From Bathymodiolus brooksi (taxonomy: Eukaryota > Mollusca > Bivalvia > Mytilida > Modiolidae): 64,000 nt of DNA. The stretch lies in the NCBI GenBank assembly GCA_963680875.1, contig OY804579.1, forward strand, positions 28,257,804 through 28,321,803. Direction: 5' to 3'. The translations under genes were made by a program, and so were the position numbers. A model generated the notes under the pieces. That model was not told where the DNA came from and searched no databases. It saw only the letters and a list, made by a program, of their open reading frames with translations. Position 1 is the first letter of the stretch; each line of letters starts with the position of its first letter. Shown one piece after another: positions 24,896-35,023 of this stretch.

Positions 24896-27333
24896 CATGA
24901 GCCCCCCTCTGAATCAGTGTCACTATCACTGTCTAAATTTATAATATTTTTTGGAATTTCCTCTATAATGTGGTCAGGTTTCTAATATTGTGGTTCTATT
25001 TTGTTTTCAACATGATTACACTTTTCTGGGGTTATGCAACTTATGGTTTTAAATCCTTTTATTATTAAGTCCTTTACATCATTAGTTTTAAAAGTGTTAT
25101 TTTCCCGTCCAACATAACCCTTAATTGACATCCTCCCATACCATTTCGATAGGGTTAAATTCACAATGGTATGGAGGGGGGTGCAAAACATCATCACCTT
25201 TCCCATGTAAAAATTCATTTGTTTTATAAACTGGTTCGGGTTTCTTCAGTTTAATGATCTCATACAATTCAGTTTTTAGCTCACCTGGCCAAAGACCATG
25301 TGAGCTATTGCCATCAGGTTTCGTCCGTCGTCGTCTGTCGTTAGCTTTTCACATTTTAATCTTCTCCTCAGAAACCACTGGGCCAATTGCAACCAAACTT
25401 TGGTGGAATGGTCCTTGGGGGACCCCCTTCCAAAATTGTGTCCGGTGATCCCGACTTCCAACCAAAATGGTCACCAAGCTAAAAATAGAAAAAAGGGGGA
25501 ATGAAATTTAAAAAAAAAACTTCTCCTCTGAAACTACTGAGCCAATTTCAACCAAACTTTGCTGAAATGATCCTTGGGTGGTCCCCTTCCAAAATTGCGT
25601 CCGGCATTTCAGACCTCTGACCAAGATGGCCACCACAGCCGAACTTAATTCAACATAGGACCCTATATGGGAAATTCCCATAACAATCTTCTTGTCTGAA
25701 ACCATTTGCTCAATAAGAACTAAATGTTGATGAAATAGTCATTGGATGGTTCTCTTTCAAAAATGTGTCTGGCAGTTCGACCCTTCGACCAAGATGTCCC
25801 CCACAGCCGAACTTAGCTTAACATTATTACATAGGACCCTATGGGAAATTCACATAAAAATCTTCTCCTCAGAAACCACTGGGCCAATTGCAGCCAAACT
25901 TTGGTGGAATGGTCCTTGGATGGTTCCCTTCCAAAATTGTGTCCGGTGATCCTGACTTCCAACCAAGATGGCCACCAAGCTAAAAATAGAAAAAAGGGGG
26001 AATGAAATTAAAAAAAAATCTTCTCCTCTGAAACTATTGAGCCAATCTCAACCAAACTTTGCTGAAATGATCCTTGGGTGGTCCCCTTCCAAAAATGCGT
26101 CTGGCATTTGAGACCTCCGACCAAGATGGCCGCCACAGCCAAACCTAATTTAAAGACCCTATGGGAAATTCACATAAAAACCGTCTTGTCTGGAACCAGT
26201 AGTTCAATTAGAGCCAAACTTTGATGGAATAGTCATTGGATGGTCCTCTTCCAAAATTGTGTCCGCAGTCACGCTCTCCCACCAAGATGGCCACCACAGT
26301 GCAGTTGCGTTGTTATTGAAAGCAGCTTTGATCCAGGTGAGCGATTACAGGCTCCTGGGAGCCTCTGGTTTTCATTTTACCATCAAAAGGAATTTTTTTG
26401 TCTTTGAGCCACTTTTGCATATCCCCCTTTCTTGTAACTGATGTTGGTGCTTTGGTTCCTTCCTTTATTACACTATGGTAAGACGCATTGTCCATTACAA
26501 TAAGACTTTTAGGTGGAAGTGTGGGAACTAACTGCTCTTCTACCCATTTATTAAATATAACAGAATTCATTTCGGAATGATAATCTCTTCCATCTGTGCT
26601 TAAAGTTTTAAAAACTAATTCACATCCAGGTAAAAAACCAGTTTTACATCCCGCATGTAAAATTACAAATCTTTGTCCTTTATTAAGGGGAATTTTTCGG
26701 GCATCTGAAGGGTTAGGTGGTGTCCACTGATGGGATGCTGTATGGTGGGTATCAACCCAAGTTTCGTCCAAGTAAACAATGTTATATCCTTCATTTCTTT
26801 TTTGTTTAATTGTACATAAAAAAGATATTTTTTTATTAACAAGGTTTTTTCTTTCAACAAGAGCCTTTTTATTTCCATTTATTTTTGCATATTTAAAACC
26901 AAGTTCATGCAAAGTTTTCCAAAGTTTATATTTTGACACTTTTAAAGAATGGTTTTTCTCCAAAGTGACATGCAATTTTCTAATTGAAACATATTCATTT
27001 TTCAAAAAAAAATCCAACTACTACTCTCCTTATTAAGTCCTTATCAAAACTATCCAAAGAATCTTTGCATTTATTCACAGATTTTCATTAAGTTCCACAG
27101 GTTCTTCTTCCAATATCTTATTCAGAAATGAACGGCTAATGTCCAGAGATTGTACAGTTCTATCAATGACTTTTTTTATTATTTGAATTATTTCTTTGAC
27201 AACTTTCACTCAGATATGTATTGAATAATGTGTGCCTAAAATGTTAAAAAGAGCAATAGAAAGCAAATCCCTGATTTTTAAATAATTGTTTCCCCTATTT
27301 CCAGAGTCACCAAACAGACTATACCCTTGTCTG
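24896..27333 (-). pseudogene. DDE transposase, IS630-Tc1-mariner group with DD82E spacing, broken
   Basis: The best frame is 26373-27017 (minus), with the first catalytic Asp in YLDETW and the second in VMDNASYHS. The C-terminal part resumes at 24896-25271, with CEFNPIEMVW holding the catalytic Glu, then GYVGRENNTFK and an acidic tail DSDSDTDSE. A 1.09-kb GCTCACC-family element (25278-26368) splits the gene between the second Asp and the Glu. Leaving it out and counting one GTTTT, the second Asp and the Glu are separated by 82 residues. Other breaks are stops or shifts near 25121 and 24983, a poly-T frameshift near 27005, and TGA codons upstream. The N-terminal part (SLFGDSGNRGN, FDKDLIRRV) is readable to 27333. 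The gene is not functional. Confidence 0.88.
25278..26368 (+). mobile_element. GCTCACC-family element inserted in a transposase gene
   Basis: It runs from AGCTCACCTGGCCAAAGACC to CCAGGTGAGCGATTACAGGC...GAGCCTCTGG. Internal subunits of about 165-300 bp carry CCAACCAAGATGGCCACCA-like and CAAACTTTGCTGAAATGATC segments. GTTTT is present on both sides (25272-25276, 26368-26372), and keeping one copy restores the transposase reading frame (KMKT-ELYE). The family usually lands in T-rich sequence, so whether GTTTT is a true target duplication or partly element sequence is uncertain. Confidence 0.85.
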
Positions 27334-27354
27334 TCATTCCGTAATTCTGAAATA

Positions 27355-27690
27355 AAACAGTTGTCACCACTTTTTTTCGCTATGCTTTGAGATATTGACT
27401 TGATATTTGGTATGTGGGTGATAAGTTACAGATCAAGTTTACGTTTCGTTCCGGTCCAATGATTTTTGGCCGAGTTATGGCCCTTGGACTTTGAAATTTG
27501 GCCAAATATTTAGTTGTCACCACCTTTTTTCGCTATACTTGGTGATATTGACTTGATTTTTGGTATATGAGTGTATAATGATGAGTTACAGATCAAGTGT
27601 ACATTTCGTTCCGGTTCAATGATTTTTGGCCGAGTTATGGCCCTTGGACTTTGAAATTTTGCCAAATATGACATTTTGACCAACCGAGGA
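27355..27690. repeat. Tandem duplication of a ~155-bp dispersed-repeat unit
   Basis: Two adjacent copies start TTGTCACCAC and TTGTCACCACC with TTTTTTTCGCTAT, each followed by GATATTGACTTGAT, CATTTCGTTCCGG or ACGTTTCGTTCCGG, and GGCCGAGTTATGGCCCTTGG. The unit is non-coding. Confidence 0.8.
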
Positions 27691-28095
27691 ATTGATCTGA
27701 ATTAATGAAGGACGGTTGGTTGAAACGTGGGAAATTATATGTTACAGTTTTTTGAGTGTATGATAGAAATAGAGGCTTTAGTATTTTATACAGGAACATG
27801 AAATCTGAACCCCTGTATTGTCTTATTCAGTCATGATTTGTGGTGAGTGCAGGGCAACATGTATGAATACACATTCAATTTCAAAATTCAAAATTATAAG
27901 CAAAATTCATTTCATCTATTTATATAGTTTTATCACCTTTTGGCAAACCATGTGGTATTTTTTCACAAACCAGATACGTGTATGCTTTTTTGATAGTTTG
28001 CATTGTAGTGTCTCCTGATATGCTGTGTAATGCTTACTTGTTCTCGTGTGATGGGTTTCGTACTATTATTGATTTTCCGATATAGCGATTAACAG

Positions 28096-28392
28096 TGTAA
28101 CCTTTCATTCATACGCTCCCGAAGTTCTGGAGCGTTAATGGTAGAAGTATGAATATGTACTACTATGGCGCTTCAAAATCTTCAACAATATGGCTGCCAA
28201 ACCGGAAATAAATTAAAAGAAAAATCACGTGACCTAAACCGGAACTCTAGTCGAAATAAAAATAAAACAATGTTCGGTAGCGGATACGAAAACTGTCCGG
28301 AGTTTGGAGTTTTAGTTGGTGTTATTTTTAAGCTTGATATTTTGTAAACAGGAAGAAAAATTACTGTTCTTCGGGAGCGTTTCAGGTTGCAC
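28096..28392. repeat. Possible short TIR element (CGCTCCCGAAG inverted repeat)
   Basis: CGCTCCCGAAG (about 28107) and CTTCGGGAGCG (about 28371) are exact inverted repeats. Outside them, GTGTAACCT and AGGTTGCAC are also roughly inverted. No clear target duplication is seen, so the element call is tentative. The remainder of 27700-29400 is AT-rich intron with nothing else recognised. Confidence 0.4.
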
Positions 28393-29469
28393 CTGCCTCA
28401 TATTATGACGATTGGAATTTTCAAAGAATGGCTAGTTAAATATTTCTTTGTACATACGATTGTTTTAGAAGCCATTCTTATATTTTAATATACTCTCGAT
28501 TACCTGGCAACTTTGCTGTCAGTAAAATGGCGTCATATGTTTTCGTATGAAGTAAAACCAGGGCCGATATACGGGATGGAAATTAATATAAAATCCGGAA
28601 ATGGCTGGTTTTAAAATTTCATGGTTCTGGCCATCTACAAATCATACTACATCTAAATAAAATAACAGAATGTTTGAAAATTACCACTTTCAAAATGGTG
28701 TTTACTTTTGATGTTTTTTTTAGTGCTGAAACCACATGCACTGCTAATGTTTTGCCGTTATTTAGTGTTTAGTATTTATTTGGCTAAAAAGAAACAAATA
28801 TATAAATAAGTGTTACCGGTAATCATTTTATGTATTTTTGTCAAAGATACAATGAATTGACATACATTGTAGTGACTAGTATAAAGTTAAATATTACAAG
28901 TAATAATTCAATACAATGTAACTATTCCTCTTGCAAACATGGCAAACCATGACATGTATTTTATATAAGAAAGAGGCACATTTCAGTCAGCTCTTTTGTT
29001 TACAAGTACAATCAGTGACCCCATGACAGTCACATGACAGGAAGAGCCGGTGTCTGAGAGGCAGACGACATAGTTCAATTTTATATAGTCCTTCTGGATT
29101 TTTTTCCAGCTACTTTATAAATGAAGTAAATTTTTAGCATTACAAAAAGTATGGTTCAGTAGGTAGGCTCACTATTTTTGGTACTTACGTCTTTAAAAGC
29201 AACCTTGAACATTTTTGACAGATGTCACGTTGGAGTCCTGTTTACGTTCCAGAAATAGAAACCGGAAGATATGTCAAAAATAATGCGTGCACTGTGGAAA
29301 TCAAAATAAAATGGATGATACGAAAACATGACATACGAAAACATATACCGGGACAATACATGTGTATTCAAATATGGCCAAGGGTCACATTAATGATATG
29401 CAGTTAATGAGATTAACAATATCCTTCCTTTTGTAAAATTATCAAATATCAAAATAACTAACTGAAATA

Positions 29470-30522
29470 ATGCGTCAGAAAGACGATGCTGACTTTGCAA
29501 GAATTTTGAACAGAGTGAACACACTGTTGAAGATATTAATATCCTACAAACCAGGAATTCAGACGGTGAAGTGGTTCAACATCATGATATGCTACATTTT
29601 TACAACACCAATGCTAAAGTTGATTCTTACAATGCCCAGAAATTGTCTGAACTTTCTTTAACCTTACACCTGTTATGTGCTATTGACACTGTTCCAGAAA
29701 CAATGAAAAAGAAACAGTTACCTGATGATCAGCAGTTCACGGGTGGTCTTACATCATCCCTTGAATTGAAAATAGGTGCCAGGGTAATGTTGACTCGAAA
29801 ATTTGGATGTGTCGGATGAATTGTCAAATGGATTACAAGGTCATGTAGTTGGATTTATTTTCAGGGACCAAGTCGCAATGGCAGTTTTGATAAAAATCAA
29901 TGATACAAACATTGGAAAGGAAAGTCGTCTTAGGTGTAAATATGATTTATCGAATTTTCCACAATACAGTGTGCCAATTGAAAGAATAGAAGCTATGTTT
30001 TCATTATCAAAATCAAAGAAAAACATTCAAGCAACTAGAAAGCAATTTCCTATCAGATTATGCTGGGCCTTTACAGTGCACAAGATTCAAGGACAATCAC
30101 TAGAACAAGAATGTATTTCACTTGAAGAAAATTTCACAAATGGACAAGCTTATGTAGCCCTGAGTCGAGCAACATCTTTAAATGAGCTATTTTTATCAGA
30201 ATTCAGTAAAAAGAAAATTTGTGTAAGCCCTGTTGTAAAAAAAGAGATGACAAGACTGCAACAAATTCAAACTGATGAGCCTCTCTTATTTAAAGAAACC
30301 AACATCGACAATATCATAGCTTCACTTCTAAATGCCAGATCAGCAAAACATCATTTTTCAGATATCCTTGAAGATCCCATATTATTATCTGCTGAAGCAA
30401 ATTTTTATTCTGGTGACAATATGAAGATAGATAAATACAACTGCACCCAACTGCCTATGGATGCAAACAGCAACACTATGTGTCAAAGAATCTCTCAAAA
30501 CAGAAGTCATTTGTGTTGTTAG
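29470..30522 (+). pseudogene. Helitron/Helentron helicase (PIF1-like) fragment, frameshifted
   Basis: Three consecutive frames together give the C-terminal half of a PIF1-type helicase: MRQKDDADFARILNRV (29470), then YNTNAKVDSYNAQKLSELSL and LKIGARVMLTR (29571-29815), then LDVSDELSNGLQGHVVGF, HKIQGQSLEQ and YVALSRATSL (from 29806). The last motifs are the V/VI region of PIF1-family superfamily-1B helicases, which Helitrons encode downstream of their Rep domain. Frame changes near 29560 and 29800 (one extra A in an A/T run) show it is broken. The Rep domain is not visible, so the copy is 5' truncated. Confidence 0.85.
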
Positions 30523-30921
30523 ACTACCAATTGCAGAATTAATTGAGATTAAGATACAAACATCCTTAACATCTATAAGTATAGTGTTGTTGTATTGCTC
30601 TCCTTCATCCAGTGCTTCTTTGTAAATGATTTACATCTGTTCCATCCATTGTCAGCATCTCAACATACCATTATTCTTGGAGATTTCAATGTTAATCGCA
30701 ATACCACTCCATCTCTTTATGAAAAAGTAGTTCAGCATTTCAAAACAAATGACCTACATTGTACAACAGTGTGTGACCAACCCCACCACAATCTACGGAT
30801 CAACATTGGACCTTGTTTTCACTGGAGGACATTTGCCATCGATAATTTACAATGGATGTTATTACTCAGACCACATGACACTTTTAATTCAGAAAAAAAT
30901 TCAATGAATATTAAAAGGTAA
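30523..30921 (+). pseudogene. Helentron endonuclease (EEP family) fragment, frameshifted
   Basis: Directly after the helicase, translated segments read IVLLYCSPSSS, TIILGDFNVN and, in another frame, STLDLVFTGGHLPS and YYSDHMTLLI. GDFN and YSDH are signature motifs of the endonuclease/exonuclease/phosphatase fold. A helicase followed by an AP-like endonuclease is the arrangement known for animal Helentrons. Stops and frame changes make it a remnant. It is followed at 31308 by a GCTCACC-family 3' terminus. Confidence 0.8.
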
Positions 30922-31159
30922 TGTTTTATTGATATAGGACTTCTTATTCATATGTAAGTGTTGTAGATTCCTGATCATATCAAGATTTTTCAGGCAATAT
31001 AGTTTCCTTGAATAAATCTTGTGAATTTAAGGAGGTTTGAGGATACAGATCTTAAACAATAGTTTGTTATTCTTAGCCAATTACTGAGGGAATTAAAAAA
31101 TGGTGAAACATTTGCTAGCCTCCTTAATATTCACGGCGGGGACATTCATGTCATTCCGA

Positions 31160-31308
31160 CACATCTAGATTTTTGTTTTTTTTTACATCAGCTCCTAAGT
31201 AAAAATGAATATAGTAATTTTACTTAAAATCTAGACTTCACTGAACACTGAACACAAACTAACATATGAAAAATCATGTGAGCGATACCGGATCAGGTGA
31301 GTCTCTAG
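31160..31308 (+). mobile_element. GCTCACC-family 3' terminus downstream of the Helentron remnant
   Basis: CTTAAAATCTAGACTTCACT, then GTGAGCGATACCGGATCAGG and GTGAGTCTCTAG followed by TTT. The same pre-terminal sequence appears at 44796-44892, where the end reads AGGTGAGCGATACAGGCTC...CCTCTAG. This matches the end of the non-autonomous GCTCACC elements. Confidence 0.75.
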
Positions 31309-31320
31309 TTTATTAATTTG

Positions 31321-32340
31321 CTCTTTCGGTGGATATATAAAAGGTGGAAGTTTTTTCTATTTTGATATAATATATGAAGTAAGACCTCTGTGTAAGTAAA
31401 GAATTTCTCCCTTACATCTTCAACAATATATATAAAACATTTTAAAATTAACAAAATATTATTTATTGTATTTTGATTCTCAATGTAATTCTCAGATATT
31501 CCAAGAGTATATCTCTTGCATTCAATGGAAATAGTAATACCACATCACATATCACTAAAAAGTTTTTAACAGCAAACCAACAATTTTTAACTAATTCACA
31601 ATTCCAAAGTATTAATATAAGATGTAAAAAAAATTCTTAGTTTATGTACAAAAAGTACATGATTCTGTTTCTGTAAGTCCACATTTATATGGGAATGAAT
31701 ATGAAAGGCAAAATTCTGTGCAATAGTTTAAATTGAAAGTGTTGCAGTCCTCAATGTTACTCATAGCCCAATGCCAGAGTCTAGTAAAAATTACTTTGGG
31801 CCACTGGTCATGAAACATCAGTAGCCCGATCGGTCTAATAAAATTCTTGAGACATGTTTGCCTTTAAAACTTGAGAAAATCTTTTCAGATGAATACAATT
31901 TATAAAAACCACCATGTGTATAATCTATGTGTCTGTTTACAGCCTTTGACCCTTGATTGGTGCATTTACATGTGTAATTAAATCGGCAAACATCGGTCGA
32001 ATCCGCTTCTCTCTTTAGATGAAGGAACGTAATCCGTCGAGATGTATTTTCCACGCATATTCTGCAATTTCGGCTACTTTCCCATCTTGAAATCAAGACT
32101 CCCAATTACATTTTTTTTGTATATCTATTTACTATTCTTAGAATCGTGGAATTAACACACTGCAATCTTCGATATTTTCGGAATGAATTACATTGTGCGG
32201 AGTGTCATCAAGTTTACAGGTTTTTAAAAACTGTATGCCTGACATCATGGAATGAATGAACGTATCATTCAAAGTATGACTCATGTTTCATATTTTTTTT
32301 ACTTTAAAAAGAAATATGCTTGTGTGTTGTTGATTAGATT
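31321..32340. other. AT-rich intron with no recognised feature
   Basis: About 1 kb of AT-rich sequence. The minus-strand open frame 31818-32105 has no domain I recognise and no splice context, and I do not call it a gene. Confidence 0.5.
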
Positions 32341-32344
32341 TTAA

Positions 32345-32640
32345 GTTGGTTTGTTTGATGGCGGTCAGTTTTATTGGTGGAGGAAACCGGAGGACCTGGA
32401 GAAAACCACCAACCTGTCAAAATAAGTTGGTTATTAGTCTAATTAAATATATCGGAAGCGTTTTGGTTTATGATGTTTAACACCACTTTCAACAATACAT
32501 TTGTATTTCAGTTATATCATGGCAGTCAGTTTTTTGGTGGAGAAACCATCGACTTGTCGCAAATCACTGACAAATTTTACCACATAATGTTGTATCGAGT
32601 ACACAATGCCATGAAGGGGGTTCGAACTCACAACTTTAGT
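32345..32640 (+). repeat. SINE-like dispersed repeat, two partial copies
   Basis: Both 32345-32425 and 32468-32640 contain TTGGTGGAG-AAACC with a GGCGGTCAGTTTTATT or GGCAGTCAGTTTTTT start. The second runs on through ATCACTGACAAATTTTACCA and GTATCGAGTACAC to GGGTTCGAACTC. The latter is like a tRNA T-arm but no A box or cloverleaf can be drawn, so I do not call a tRNA. Confidence 0.65.
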
Positions 32641-32817
32641 GCAATGGCATGATGGTGCTATATCCGTTAAGGTCCCCAAACGCAAACAGGCCTGCACACC
32701 GGAGTATGTAGCTGCAACTTAAAAGAAATATGAGGAGAAGAGATCACAGGAATTTCAAAGCAAATGGCATACGGGTAGAAAATGTCTGGTTCCGCCGGGT
32801 CCGTTGGCCCTGATAAT

Positions 32818-33760
32818 TATACCCCCGCTCCCCAAAGGGGGAGGGGGGTATGCTGTTTTACCTCTGTCCGTCTGTCTGTTCTTCCGTCCGTCCAAGATAT
32901 TTTTCGTCGCATTTTTCTCAGTAACTGTTGATGGCAGAAATCTGATATTTGGTCATGAGTGTCATATAGGTATACCATATTGTGGGTTGCGTTTTTGGAC
33001 CCATCAAAATTCCTACTTCCTGTTTGCCGACTTAGTTGGTTTTTATACACATTGAACATATATGCACATTTTTCGTCACATTTTTCTCAGCAACTATTGA
33101 TGGCAGAAATCTGATATTTGGTCACAAGCTTCATATAGATACTCCATGTCGTGGGAAGCTTTTTTGGACCCATCAGATTCCTACTTCCTGTTTGCCGATT
33201 TTGTTGATTTTTATACACATTGAACATACATTTGTATATGCACATTTTTCGTTGAATTTTTCTAAGCAACTATTGATGACAGGAATCTGATATTTGGTCA
33301 CAAGCTTCATATAGGTATACCATATTGTGGGTTGCGTTTTTGGACCCATCAAAATTCCTACTTCCTGTTTGCCGACTTAGTTGGTTTTTATACACATTGA
33401 ACATATATGCACATTTTTCGTCACATTTTTCTCAGCAACTATTGATGGCAGAAATCTGATATTTGGTCACAAGCTTCATATAGGTATGCCATATTGTGGG
33501 AAGCGTTTTTGGACCCGTCAGATTCCTACTTCCTGTTTGCCGACTAAGTTGGTTTTTATACAAATTGAACATATATGCACATTTTTCGTCACATTTTTCT
33601 CAGCAACTATTGATGGCAGAGTTCTGATATTTGGTCACAAGCTTCATATAGGTACCCCATATTGTGAGAAGCGTTTTTGGACCCGTCAGATTCCTACTTC
33701 CTGTTTGCCGAAGAGCGGCGGTATCATACATTTAAGTGAGCATTAGCTCACAGTTCATCT
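32818..33760 (+). mobile_element. ATACCCCCGC-family element with five ~170-bp tandem repeats
   Basis: The start TATACCCCCGCTCCCC folds with GGGGGAGGGGGGTAT, then comes a CTGTCCGTCTGTC tract. Five subunits follow, with ATGGCAGAAATCTGATATTT or a variant at 32931, 33100, 33276, 33445 and 33613, a period of 168-176 bp. The end has GAGCGGCGGTATCATAC, the inverted counterpart of the start, and a perfect hairpin GTGAGCATTAGCTCAC at 33736-33751. The open frames of 80-121 codons along it are by-products of the repeat. Confidence 0.85.
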
Positions 33761-35023
33761 TGTTATATATATGTATGATATTGAAATTAAATGAAGTATA
33801 CATGATGTTTAATGGTTTATAGATAATATATTGAGAAATTTTAAATACAGGGCATGCTTAAAAGTGTATATTTCGATAATGAGTAAAGTTAAACATTGCA
33901 GTCCCTTGGAATAAGTAAATCATGTAAAGATGAGTGAATCAAGAGTCTGTAGAAATTGTATGCATCCATTATACATTTGCTTTTATTTCAAATAAATTGA
34001 AACTGTATGGTGTCTATTGATTCCTGTATTTTGACCATGGAAATGATGTAAATCTGTCATAAATGTTCACCATAGTTTATATGGACAAAAGCTGTGAAGT
34101 AAATAATTATTTTATGCTTGCAATTTGTTTCAAGGTTGTTTTACTCAATACCAAGCTAACACCAAAAGTGCATAATCACAGAACCAAAGCCATCAATTAA
34201 TGAAAATAAAGAGATCAAAGAAATACAATAATCCCCAATCAATAATTGTAATGATGAAATCACCTTTATTCGTGGGCACCAATTTTCGTGGTTTTCTTGG
34301 GTAGGCTGATCCACAAAATATAGAATCCAATCAACACTGAAACTTGGGAAGCAGTTTGACAATGATATATTGGCAAATGCTATCCTTGAGTGACCTCAAC
34401 TTTCTTGACCAGCCTCATTGGGTACAATTGACAATTTTAATGACGAAATAAGTATGAGCATACCTTTTAATGGGTTATAATCCATGCGAACATGTTTTTG
34501 ATTTTGAATGCATGTGTAAAAACGACAGAAATGTTTATATATGAAAAGATTTTAACAACTTCTGGTTTATAGAAATCAAATTTACTTCCATACCATACAC
34601 TGACGGTGACACGCTTCTAAGTGTTGTATACAAATTTCTCTATTAAGGTATAATGCCCTTCAATAAACATATTTTATCACCTTTCTTTAAGCAATTAATG
34701 ATCAATTCTGCATAAGTTAACTGTACATTCGGCCCGGGGAGGCCGCCAGGATTAATTTTGTGACATGACTACGACTAGTTTCAATTTGAGGTAAAGGGTA
34801 AAAAAGGATCGAAAATTTTGAAATAATTATACAGGTACAATCTTAAATTGCTTGAAAAATAATGAGATGAAAAAACCGTATTGTTCTTTATTTAGTTGTG
34901 ATAAACAAAAATTGAAAATAAAGTGGAGAGTAAATATTTGTAAGACATAAAAGCGAATTTAATATGTATTAAAGGAAATTGCTAGTGTACATGCTAATAA
35001 AGTAATTTCAGTAGATTTTTTTT
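33761..35023. other. AT-rich intron with no recognised feature
   Basis: No repeat or coding exon was recognised. The minus-strand frame 34156-34362 is short and lacks support. Confidence 0.5.

Noticed and set aside
23943..27333. Terminal inverted repeats of the DDE transposon
   Set aside because: The inverted match at 23943-23980 is to sequence that reads as transposase coding (SLFGDSGN), so it is more likely a second gene fragment than a TIR.
31818..32105. 95-codon minus-strand frame as a gene
   Set aside because: No recognisable domain, no splice or promoter context, and it lies in plain intron.
32600..32700. tRNA gene near GGGTTCGAACTC
   Set aside because: Only a T-arm-like stretch is present; no acceptor stem, D arm or anticodon arm can be drawn.
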